From: Crossaster papposus
Lineage: Eukaryota; Echinodermata; Asteroidea; Velatida; Solasteridae
DNA: 64,000 bases
Direction: 5' to 3'
NCBI GenBank assembly: GCA_037893245.1
Contig: JBAIAA010001113.1
Span: 395,453 to 459,452 of the forward strand
Shown: in pieces, positions 1 to 11,800 of the stretch
Layout of the letters: every line of letters starts with the position of its first letter
Position numbering within the stretch: position 1 is the first letter of the stretch
The notes under the pieces: model-generated
Databases searched by the model: none
Told to the model about the DNA's origin: nothing
The model's input: only the letters and a program-made list of their open reading frames with translations
Position numbers and translations under genes: made by a program

Positions 1-570
1 GAGTATTAAGCTTCTTAAACAATTGCATTTCTATTATGTGGAAATGCACAACAATGTGCATCTTGTGGAGAAAAGCTTCTTAAATCAAAATTGGTGTTAT
101 CATTTTGTAAATTATAAAGTAATCATTTTGATTGTAAAATGTTATAAATGTTATTCACAAACTATAACTAGTGACTGATGTCATGAGCCATACAAACTTA
201 CGTCATTATCCATTCATTTGCAGGGAGGGGGGAAGGCGGGGGGGGGGGGGGGGAGAGTGGGGGGGGGGGGGCGGTCGAAGGTGGAACAACAATCTCTCAG
301 GTTGACCGTTTGCAGAGTACTGCACCAACAATTGGTATGTACCAAAAATGTAGTTCTGCATTTGACAGATTCGGGACCCTTTTAACATAGAAAGGTCTGT
401 TTAATACAAGTGTTATTTCTGACATTGTCAGACATCCTTATAAAAGTATTGTATTGATGGTCAGGGGATCATTCGCAACGAATGTGGGATAAATATTTGG
501 AATAGTTGCGAAGATGGTGATGGATAAATCTATGAATATACTGACTTAGTGCTTAATGCAAGATTTGTTG

Positions 571-885
571 AAGGTCGTAAACACCATTTGCAGACCGGCA
601 AACTTTACTACCGAATTATTAAGAAATATCTTACTTATTGAAAATTAAAACATCGGCATACAGCAAAATGATTACACTGGGCATTCTGTCATTGTTCCGA
701 AAATTTAAATTGTATCAATCAACAAAAATCAGCCCTATGGTTGAAAACAAACGCCGATTTTCTTGCTTTTTTTAACGGCATCCATGTTTGTAAAACTTCG
801 GATAGGTCAGTTAAACGATATTTACTGTAAATAGGGCCTACAACTTAAATCCACTCATTCCTGATTACCAATGGTGTATAGTACC
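571..885 (+). mobile_element. Family A MITE, degenerate copy
   Basis: Matches the family A consensus (TTAA-flanked, ends AGGTAGGATACACCATT...) over most of its length, with both termini decayed and the central GCGATCGC part missing. Right end reads ACCAATGGTGTATAGTACC. Confidence 0.75.
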
Positions 886-3189
886 GACGTGGAAATCTAA
901 ATTCTAGCCTCGTAGAGATCTGGAAGTTATAAAAGGTTACCAACTCAAATCAAATCAAATCAAATCTAATTTTTTTCCAGAAACAAGATACATTCTTGTC
1001 AAATTGTCAAATGCATCATGTTTGATAAACGTCACCAACAACATACACCAGTCTCGTACAAGGACCTTCTAATTCGAACGAAATCACACATTTTGGAGTG
1101 ATTTCATGAATGTTCAGGTTTCCAAACAAAGCGTACGTTCCCCTTCTTCACTTTGCCAAACAAATATTTCACGTTACCTCACCAGTATAGACTCATTTTG
1201 TCGACATAAAATGGCGGATCCCGGAGGAAAAAATTGGAAAACAACAGAGACATCAAACGGCATAAAGCCACACGTTGTCAATGTGTCTCAACGTGGGGCT
1301 CCGCGGTTGACCTCTGAACCCGCTCCCCTTTGCCGCCGCACAGTTTGACCCCCGCCGCAGTGTCACTTTGTAATCGTACCCGCAGCTAAGTACAATTAAT
1401 CATAGTCTGGTATCGGCCTTGGTTGACAGCAAGGCCAATGGAGAAAAGTGTTGTGTACAAAACGTATAGTACATGTACATTCATATTCACGCCTACAGTT
1501 ACAAATGTACCCTGTATAAATACATGTAACAGACAATGTATTTCTTATAGGAGTTTGTGTTGAATTTAACGAATTCAAGAGAATACTCAATTTTTTTATG
1601 GAACAAAAAAAAAACCATTAATTAATAAACATTTGAGTAAAGATTATCAGCAATTGTTGTATGAAATACTAAATAGTTTAACAACAAATAAGTCAGTAAG
1701 CAATATTCATGTACACGAGAAAAAGAACGTTCAATAATCATTTGTTGAGCATGTTGCAATAGTAAGTAATGGGACACAAAGTGCTCAACTTGCTTATGCC
1801 ATTGTTGCTTTGGCTAAGTGAACATGTCCATTGTTTTACTGATTCTTTTAGGTCGTTAATATTTTCTTGAGTTGAAATATAAGTGTGTTTTGTTTTCATG
1901 AATTGATAAGGCCAAGTATCTTGGTTTTATCAACGTGTTCCGATGAGACAAAGAAACTGCAGTTCACACAATTTGAAAAACTACACTTCCGATGTTCATT
2001 CTTAATATATTCCAATTGAAATCCACTGACATTTACATGGCCATGTACAAATGTGGGATCATGCACAATTTTGTGTTACAGAATTATAGTTGCAATTCTT
2101 GACATTACCCTTTTGGTACTAAACTAAAATTATTTTCGCAATCAGTTGCGATTACAACTTGATTTGGTTGTTCGACTTGTATTTATTTGTGTCAACCTTC
2201 AGGCAGTTACCATGTACTGATGTAGTATTTACAACAATCTCATTTTTCGTCTTACACAGTATTATGTACAGTACAGTTGCGATGAACATTGGCTTCATCG
2301 AAAATACTTAGTTGGGTCAGTTAGTTTATAGAGGTAAAGACAAGGTGATTAGTGAGAATTGAAAAGGACCTAATTGCATATTGTAAAGTTGGTAAAAAAC
2401 AAGCACCTTCCACAATTGTTATTGTCGTGAGGAATTCGCAACTGCAAAAACCAATTTCAGACTCCATGGCCATATTTACAAAAATAGTACGTTAACGACA
2501 ACTTCAGTTTTACATCACTTATATTGGAATTCATTAAGAATTCTCGCTCATCATAATCTGGTGTCACTTTAGGCATGTAAACAGAAAGTTTAAGTGGAGG
2601 CAATGATAGCAATTAAAGGTGTTAAAACTAAGTCGGTTGAGCGCACACGTCAATCGTTCGATTTATTTTTGTCGGCACTCATAATTAAAGACAACAATGG
2701 AATCACTTAGCAGAATTAACGATATTTGAGAAAATAAGCAGGTATCAATGTCGTGTTCATGATTAATAATGTCGTCTGGCTTTCAATATTAATTTCTGAT
2801 TCTGATAAATATAAAGATAGTTGTCCTTTTTTTATTAAAGAGGCTGTATGGTTGAACTTAAAATATTGGTTCTTCTGCTGGGGTTCTTTTTAAATTATAC
2901 GCATGTCGAGTCAAATGCGAGCGAGAATTGAAAGAAAGTTGTTTGAAAACAATTCTTGTTAAAATTGATCGTACACCGGTGCATTTGACGAAAACGTACG
3001 TTTATGCGAGTATTTTCGTACGTACATGTACATGTACACGATGTACATGTACAGTTGCCAAAACAGACGTCAATAAACACCAACGAATCTCGTAACAAAA
3101 CCGTCCATTTAGAAGCAGTCGTTGAACGTGATTGAAGAACAAAGGTGATTCAACGAACAATGTTCCTAATTCATCAATGTCTTAAGACC

Positions 3190-4210
3190 ACATTGCCTTC
3201 TCTCCCGCCAAATATTATGAGTAGAAAACATCTGGATGGAAAACGCGCGCACAAACAACAAATATGGCGCCTGTATCCATGCATTGGTGACCCTTGACCC
3301 ACGACAACAGTATGCGTTGCATGATGTGATGGTAAACTTGCCCTTGCTCGCTCGACGCCAAAAAAGAAAATATACTCTCGGATCGTATGTTCCAGGGAAT
3401 CCCGTACTAGACTTACCTCTGAAATCCACGACCGGCCGAGCAGCAAGGAGACAGCGATGGATGGTGCTGGCCGGGGTGGGTGGCACGCTTGACCCAGGGG
3501 GACCAAGACAACACCACGGTAGGTGAAAGAATCGCTGTCGGTACCGCTGCCGGGCACACGCCTCTAACTAGATGGTTATGAAGCGGTGCAGTCTCGGCCG
3601 GTAGCCACGGGGGATACGCACGGGTACCTGGCGCGCAAAAGTACTGGTGGTCGTGCTCGTAGTACTGGTGGAGTACTGCCACATGCATCATCGCCTGTAT
3701 ACCGTATACCTGCTCACTCACTCAGCTCAGACACAACTTGTGTTTGGATCAGAACCGAAACAGATAAACCAACGCCCGCCTCTCCAGACTCCGGTATAAT
3801 TTCGACCGTTTTCCCTTGTCCCAACTTTTGCTGTTCTTTTCCCTTTTATACAAGTTTCAATTTGGCCAAGAGGAAGGAGGATTTAGCACCTTCGCCGAGG
3901 CGAGTCGCTGTTGAAATGTATCTCCGGGGGTTGTAGTGTTTTTTTCTTTTTCTTCTACCCTTCTACTGCGGGAATTCGTCACTCAGCGCGGAGGGGGACG
4001 GCGGTGAGGGGATAGGTCGTACACGGAGAGACACACGCTGAACGAATACACCAGAAAAACTTAACACACTCTCACCAAAAACAGGGAGGTGAAGAGGACC
4101 AACAACAGTCGGGGCGAGGTAACGATTGAGACCGACTATATCAACACAAAGCCAAAACCTCGGTTCATCACGGACACGGACTTGAGAGTGTGAAGAAAAC
4201 CACATTATTA
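3190..4210. promoter_or_regulatory. CpG-rich block upstream of Tbx1/10
   Basis: GC and CpG content are well above the surroundings, with open frames on both strands (for example 3174-3557 on the minus strand) that show no recognisable domain. GTACTGGTGG is repeated within 3641-3671. It could be a distal promoter, an enhancer or an exon of an unknown transcript. Confidence 0.3.
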
Positions 4211-4922
4211 ACCCGAAAACAACCTGTTTCCGTCCAAGAGGTTGGACTACCCCGAACGAGCCCCATACATCACTGAAATCACACAGTGTATGACTGAGGA
4301 TGGTGGGAGTCGACCAACAAGCAACAAAGCAATGTTCGTATTATTATTTATGAATTAAGAAGTTCAATGCCAGACTAATTAAAGCAGATGTCTATTAATT
4401 AATACCTTCATTTTTCATATCATGTATTATCAGTATCATGTATTATATACTACACTGGTGTTGTCCATATCCCGTCTCATTAAAGCAGATAAATAACTGT
4501 TTTAAGCCCTTGTCTCTAAATTTATAATTTACTTTATTTTCTGACATTTTCTTTGGTAAAAGTTAGATGAGTTACGCTAAGCATAATTTATATACTTTCA
4601 GCTATTTTTTTTTCTCGTTTACTGTAGTAAGCAGGGAAAAAAAGTGGCAGGAGGTGTATAACCAACTATTTTCATAAAGGTACTGATTGCCTAATACCAA
4701 CAATAATTGGTTTCCTTCTATTCATTCTATTCCCGATGCATTCGGTCATACAAAACCGCAAAAAGAACCGCACCGTGCAGATTTCTCTCTTCCAGAACCC
4801 GACCTATTCGCCTACATATGGGTTATAAAAACCTTTCATGTATATGGGAACCACTATAACATGAACGCTGGAGCCAAGAACACGTGGTCTATCACTTTTT
4901 TGTCAGGTAAAGGGAATGTCCA

Positions 4923-4953
4923 TACATGTACATGTACATGTACATGTACATGT
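4923..4953 (+). repeat. ACATGT microsatellite
   Basis: Palindromic (ACATGT)n run; shorter runs occur at 3023-3053 and 18811-18832. Confidence 0.95.
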
Positions 4954-7299
4954 ATCATAATTATGTACCATGGAGGATTCCTCCATGCATGTATAAACTT
5001 TCGCTAACTTTATGCATTCACATTAAGAATTTTGCCACACGCACGTAGACATTGTGGTCATAGCATGGAGGAATAAGAACCCTCTTATTCCTGCATGGTC
5101 ATAGCAAGGGTCAAACGTTTCTTACAACAGGCACGGTGAACAAGAAACAACTTGAATTTAGTGCCAAGTATAAACGCTAGTATAGGTTTTGCATTGTTAG
5201 TACACCGCGTTTCTTTTGTTAGATGTTTCATATAGTGAGGATAAGATAATAACAAAAATTGCCCAAAAGTCCTACCTGTGGAAGTCTCAAGCCATGCTTG
5301 TAGCTTCTTCTGCTTATAAGGTTCTGCCTTTGTGCCTCGGTCCTATGCTGACCTCTAAAGGGTAACTGAACTACTGAACTATATAACTAAATCAAAAACA
5401 TCGATCAAGACTACTAACTGAGGTTAATGATTGTGCCACTACAGTGTGGGAGAGCATGGTGTGGACTATACTTGGACGGGCTCCAAACAGGAACCGGGTT
5501 TGCATTCCTGGGTTTATGGGGACCCATTGTCCACGAGATTCGAGACTATTCAGTCCAACTGTGCACAGCCCTGCATCTGATGATAAGGATGGTGGCTTAA
5601 ATATCCACAGGTGGCCTGATTATCGTTACACTGATATCTTCTGGTTTCGGATATCAACGTGTGTGTATAGTTAATACTTTAATTGAGGCACCGGCGGGCA
5701 TTGAGCGCCTTGTTAAGTCTTCTCATATACTTTACCCAGTCATCTTGTTTGATAGTTTCAATTATCCATGCACAGCAATGATCGGCATTATATCTAGCAT
5801 ATCTGCGTTACCATTTTATATTTTATCCAACTTCGTAAAGTTGTTTACAGAATTGGGTATATTCACGTAAAACAGTTACATTCGAATTCGTAGATCCTTG
5901 AGAGGCCGATTCATAGTATAGCATGGAGGTAATTTTCTACCGCCATGATCTTAGCGTATATACTTTTCTGTATATGCTGTACTTAGCTGTATGTCACTTA
6001 TAATGTATGTCCCTTATATGTTTGTTTCATATACACAGCCATTTTGTCTCTGAACACAGACATTTTGTCTCTGAATATTTAGTCCTTTTAACTTATTTGT
6101 GTATTTCAGGTCATTCCAGCCAGTTTGCAGTAGTTTTAATCTTATTCATACTTAGCTGCACGTTATATCCAACTAAATAATAGGCCAGAATTGGTAAAAT
6201 TCCAACCTATTTTAACTAATTTAAACACTCCTCGTTTCTCACCGTTATAGCAGTAGACACCCGAAACTGTGACTGGAAGTTCAGGGATCGTCCGAGTCCT
6301 CGTTGTGAAACGGTTTGATTACTTTGCAGACCTGTCGGGCCCGGTGGGGAGAAATGGCCGGGGTTTTGCGATCAATCACTCGCCACCCCGTGATTGCGAG
6401 ATGGGTGTTATGCTGTGTTCTTATACGGACTCGGTCCTCGACGATCAACCGGTGACCGGTGTTACATCATTACTGTCTTGGGCCCAAACACGGTATTGTT
6501 GTTTCTCCACTGCGTGGCTACACCGTTAAAAAACATTTCGTAAAATAACGGGGTTTTTTTCACCTGTAAAAAAACCAAGCCATCGCCATGATATGCTGTA
6601 GGTTAGTAGGTTGTACATTATCTACTCTTATGTGTAACAATGTGTAATAAGTTGGTTCCCACTTCATTTATAAATTAGTCTGAAGTTACTTTGTGGCAAC
6701 CTAGCCGAATTTCAATAACGTACTGAGTTTTTTGGTATACCCCGTCTTTTACAGGAATAGCACAGGACGGTCCTGCTATCGTCTCGACTGCCAGGACTTC
6801 CCTGTAAAATACCACTTTATTTTGTACAGTGCAGGACATTCCAATTTTGCTGCATGTTCCACAGTGTGGGAGTCGTCTGGATCAACTCTGATGTATCGAA
6901 AACAAGGTGGTTGTGTCAAACGACTAGGGTTAATAAAAAGAAGACTCGAAATCGCCATTGCACGGTGTGTCTGTTGGGGGTGTTGGGCGGGGTGTTTGTT
7001 TGTTTGTTTTGTATTTGTTTGTTTGTTTTGTGTTTGCATTAGATCAATGATAATCAAAATTATTCACGCAATCGTGCAATTTGTTTATTATTTAAAAAGA
7101 TAAATTTGAGTGGCTATCATTATACAGAATATCAGACAAGAACGAAAAGTCACTTGTTTCTTCCAAATAAATATTTTGAGAGCGCATCTGTTTTGAAATT
7201 GAATTAATTGTATTACTCTCACAGCGCTATGATTTCAAATCGATAGTTGAACATCTTACAACTTAGAGCTTAAACGTAGGTATAACCATATCTCTGTCG

Positions 7300-8579
7300 G
7301 GTAACTTTATTATACGGTGTGGATTGAGGTGAAAGTGAAAGAAGGATCTAAAATTTGCGTCAACTTGAAGAAAACCTTCCGCGTGAAGAAATCAGAGCAC
7401 GTGACCGCAACGTCACCATGCCTATACCGCGCCCCCTCTGTTGTCTGCATTTGTTTTACTCCGCGCATCCAGAGTGTGCAGACGATAGAAGAAGAAAAAA
7501 CAAGTGATGGTCTGGTAAGCCCGTCTGGTCTTGCCCCCGCCTCGTCTGATGATGATGTGACGATGGTGACGCGCGGGGTATTATTCTTAATATTGAAATT
7601 TTACAGCTGAGATGTCACCAACTCGTCATCTGCTCATTAGCATTAATTTTAATAATGTTGACACGGTTAAGTTGTAGGCAACCAATGATTTAGGAGCCCC
7701 CATCAGTAGACGGCGCGAGTAGTGGTTGGTAGCTGGTAAGCTGTCAGTCTAGCGAGTCCTACTGTTTTTCACGCCAATGGCGGGCCTTCACCCGGCCCCT
7801 CTCGCTAATGACCGCTGCCCGAGGGCCAGCCCCTTTTTTCTTAATGGCTGATACTCTATCCTATATCATGACTGGGATTTTGTTTTAGTCACACAAATAC
7901 GTACACACCAGGGTTTATTTTGGTTGTCCTGAAGATCAGTCTTCGCTGACCGTCGCGCTGAAGGAGTGAACTCCCAGCTTGTCATTATTTTCAGCATCGC
8001 TAACCCCATCAAGCGCCGGGCCAGCCTGATCAGGAGATACTGATACTTCATGCTGATACCTATCACAAGACAACATAACTACAGTGAACTACTACTGTGC
8101 GCTTTAGGCACCTCCTGTGTTTTGACACCGAGCTGTCGTGTTGCAGGACACCAAGCTGAGCCGAACATCACCGTGTACATGCCTACACCGCCGCAAGGCC
8201 GTTGATGCCCGAGCTTCGAGCGGCTTCGTCTGTGCTGACCCGCCGGGTCCTACGGCTCTCGTCCCACGGTGCACCCTCGCGGACTCCGGCGCTCCGGTGC
8301 AAATTCACTCAGCGTTTGACTCATCTCTGCAAATCTCGTCCAAAAAGCATTTAGGATTTTGCCGCGAACAAGGAGGTAGGAATTCGAACGGGTTCTACCG
8401 CTACGTGTGTTTTTTTGCAGCTTATTTCTTTTCCTTGACAGTCGCTGTGTTTTTTCCTTCTTTCGATCCAAGTCAAAAACCAAACTAGACATCGGATACT
8501 GCAGAATTTGTGGCGGAGACGAAAGGGGACACACGGTGGAAGCGATAGGTGCCTGAATCAGTTGGTCTTTTTTTTTGCT
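7300..8579 (+). promoter_or_regulatory. Probable promoter and 5' UTR of Tbx1/10
   Basis: Region directly upstream of the start codon. GC content rises from about 7.4 kb, with a CpG-containing block at 7680-7830 (including CCAAT at 7682) and another at 8130-8350. No clear TATA box was found. Short open frames here have no recognisable product and are probably untranslated leader. The transcription start cannot be placed from sequence alone. Confidence 0.4.
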
Positions 8580-8832
8580 ATGGATTTGAATCACACGTTG
8601 AATCACACGGATCAAAACCCACTGTCCCCGCGAGCCAACCGATTCAGCATTGCTTCACTGATTTCACCGGAGGAACGCGGTGAGGCCGAGGAGGCTTTAG
8701 CGGCCGTGAACGGGACCGGTTGTACGGGCGTCTCGTTGCAGAGCACGGGCGACACGTCGCTGGCGGACACGCTGGATCACACGGCCGGGGAGTGGGGGTT
8801 GCGATACACCACCGAACTGCACACAATGGAAG
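8580..8832 (+). CDS. Tbx1/10: Tbx1/10 exon 1 (residues 1-84, eh1-like motif)
   Basis: First coding exon, 253 nt, ending in phase 1 at the donor GAAG|GTTTGT. The ATG at 8580 is in a reasonable context (GCTATGG) and is the first ATG of an open frame that runs back to 8508. Residues 19-28 read [10 protein letters not shown]. The core F-S-I-x-x-L-I is an eh1-like motif, the type that recruits Groucho/TLE co-repressors, and it resembles the N-terminus of Tbx20 (RANAFSIAAL). The rest is low-complexity and acidic. Assignment to this gene rests on strand, the open frame, the donor and the phase match with exon 2 (G + TT gives Val); 11.8 kb separates them, so RNA evidence would be decisive. Confidence 0.75.
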
Positions 8833-11800
8833 GTTTGTACCCAATGAAAAAAAATTCCAATTTGTAAATAAAACCAGCGTCCTTTTTGTGTAGTTTCATC
8901 TTAATCTAAGCTTAAACTTGTCAAATTTGTTGTTGAAAAGCATGGTTGTCATGGATGTTTTTTACACGAGGCAATGGACAAGTGAAACTGAATATGAACT
9001 TACATGAATAGGCTACTCCATTATTTTTTCCCACGAAAACAAAACCGTTTAAATATAAATGAATTGTAACTTGAAACGTGGTTTGACACGAACAAGTGTT
9101 TATATTATTATTTGTATTTGTTTTTTGTCTAGACAATTTGTTTTTATTTGGTCAAAATAAGGACAAATATTTGTCGGTTTTACGATTATGACAATCTCTT
9201 TGGGGAGGCTAATTATTATTAGTTTATTCTAAGTTTTGAGTCTATATACGCTATGAAACTATTTTAAAATTGACTTTATTATGAAACACCCATGCAAAAA
9301 CATGTAAAATGGCTTATTTTCTTCAAGTATGTTCATGAAACTGAAATCACGACTTCCAAAAATCATGATCTTGTTCCGTTCCGTCTTCATGTTAGAGTAG
9401 TCCGGTATAAACAAACTTCTAGACCGTTTAATGCTCCACAAGATTTTTACGGTACATTGGAGATTTCAGTTAACGTATAGTGTTTTAATTACATCGTCAG
9501 TCAATGCTTGCTGTTTTTAACCCAGAATGTGAATTTGGACTGAGGATGTGAATTTAGAGCATTAGGATGTGATTTTGGAAATATTTTGTTGAAATCACAT
9601 CCTGCTAGGTGATCATTGCATTTTAAGACTGGAAATTAAGACAAATCTTCTACTGCTTGACGATATGCATCACTCAAAAACCCTTTTTTCACATCAGCCG
9701 GCGATGCAAATCATACACAGACGCTGTTATGGCTGTAAAATGAACTATCGAGCCCACAGTATTATACGACTACAACGCACGGTAGACCATGTCGCCCTAC
9801 AGTACTTCTACTTCCAGTCATAATCCTCGGTTTATGAGCATAACGAGTAACAGATCGCAGGTTGTTTATAATAATGTAATTAGGAGACGATGGGAACTCG
9901 TCCCTAGTGATTTCTTTCGATTGCAAACTGCGATTATCGTTTACAACTGGCATGACCAGTTGCTTTGTATACGCTGTATATACCATTACCAATGATTACC
10001 AAATTAGGCAGATAATTCCAAATAATTCCAACAAATGTATATGTTAACCCAGATAGGTTGAGGTTGAATGCGCGAAAATGAAATTTTCAACAAACGACTT
10101 CGAACAGAAAACAAGACAGCTAGCGCTACGAGCAGTGTGACAGTATCCCGATATTTCGGCAACTCGGCTCGTTAAAACCATTTAAAACTAACAACAGAAG
10201 AACTGCTTTCTAACACTGGTTATACTCCTCCAATATTTTGTCAAAACTCGGATCAAGAAAAAGTTACTTTCTCCACCGTCAAAGCCAGTGCTATTGATCT
10301 TTAATACATCGACAAAATCTGCGTATGGTCTTTATTCTAAACAAAGTAAATGTGTTGTTAACTTTTCTGTTTTACTTATTTTTTACATTGCAAACGTCAG
10401 TTAATCGTACGCCTACACACTAGAAAGGTCATAATGTGATTTTGCATTCAAAGCGGTATGTGATTTCAAACAAAAGATTTCCAAAATTACATCCTAATGC
10501 TCCAAATTCACAACTTCGGTCCAAATTCACAATCGGGGTTAAGTCGTAAAAATTCACACCCAATGGATTCGCAACAAATTAACCCATGGTGCGAATTTGA
10601 ACCGAAGATGTGAATTTGGAGCATCGGGATGTGATTTTGAAAATCCTTTGTTGAAATCACATCTATGATCTAGATAAAAGGCTGTGTCCGATAAGAATGC
10701 AAAATCACATCATGCCCTTTCCTAGTGACAGGTTTTCTATATCGTCGGGATTGTTTTAGAAAGAGGGCTGAGGTACTGGACTAGTACGTACTGTATACAC
10801 TTTTCGCGACACGCTTTATAAAGGAAGTTATTAAGGACAATTAGTCTGAATATGATCAAAAAGTTGAAGTTGGAAATAGGTTGAAAATAATCAAAATGTC
10901 AAATTATTGTTTTAAAATAAAAAATGAATTGCATTTATTTGTTTATATATCAGTCATGTCTGTGTAAAATTCTACATCCAACTCGTATATATAGAAGTAA
11001 ATTTGTTGCCATGCCAACAGCAGAAATAAGCGCACAAAAACTAAATAACTGACACTTTATAGAATTGTCCAAATTTTAAGACACGAGACACGGCTAATAA
11101 GTAATATCTTGAAAAATGCAAATGAACTTGTTCTCTTTCAGATCATGGAGCTATCAGCTATGATCAGATAATAGTTACGTTAGCGGCCAAAATCAATCGA
11201 AGAAAAACGCATCCTGACTTGATTCCTAAGCTGAAATGTGCAGGTCATTCGACGGGCGAACATTGCCTTTCTACTGGTCAACATTAATGCTTTCTTTTAA
11301 TCCACAGCAGATTGAACAGATTAAACAGCCAGTAACTATTAAACGTTAAAGTTCTTGCATGTGCAGTATTAAAGGCTGGCCTGTGTTGTGTGGTACATTA
11401 TACTCGGAACACTGCTGCACATGTGGCGTGCAGCCCTCTGTTTGATAAAAAGGAACGAGATGGGATGGAGCCATGATTCATGAAAAGGCACACGTTTGAA
11501 TGGGCGTATGCTCAGAGCAAGCGATCATTTAAAGTAAATATACAACATTAAAACAAACAAAAATGAACAAATTATCACAAAATACTTTACTGGACTGTGT
11601 TACTGTTATGTTAGGGAACGACAGTCTAAAACATCCTGAAAAAAATCATGACTCCTGGTGCGCTGACATTTTCAAGTAAAAGTGGTATTTTGTATAATTT
11701 TCCTTCCAGCGTTGAAACAAATTGGGTTTTCGTTTTCTTCAAATACTGCTACTAAAGTTATTCCGCATTTTGTTTTCAATTGATTACACAGTGAAGTGGC

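Larger units (their letters stand above)
1..7299. other. Upstream region, no gene supported
   Basis: Mostly AT-rich. It contains a poly(G) tract (238-271), a family A MITE (571-885), a CpG-richer block at 1.25-1.38 kb, ACATGT repeats (3.02-3.06 and 4.92-4.95 kb), a CpG-rich block at 3.2-4.2 kb and a TTTG repeat (6.99-7.04 kb). A 23-bp unit containing CATTTTGTCTCTGAA is repeated near 6040-6080. Short open frames on both strands show no family resemblance. Confidence 0.6.

Noticed and set aside
3166..3721. Overlapping open frames on both strands in the CpG-rich block
   Set aside because: No conserved motif, and frames open on both strands as expected from GC-rich DNA; kept only as a regulatory candidate.
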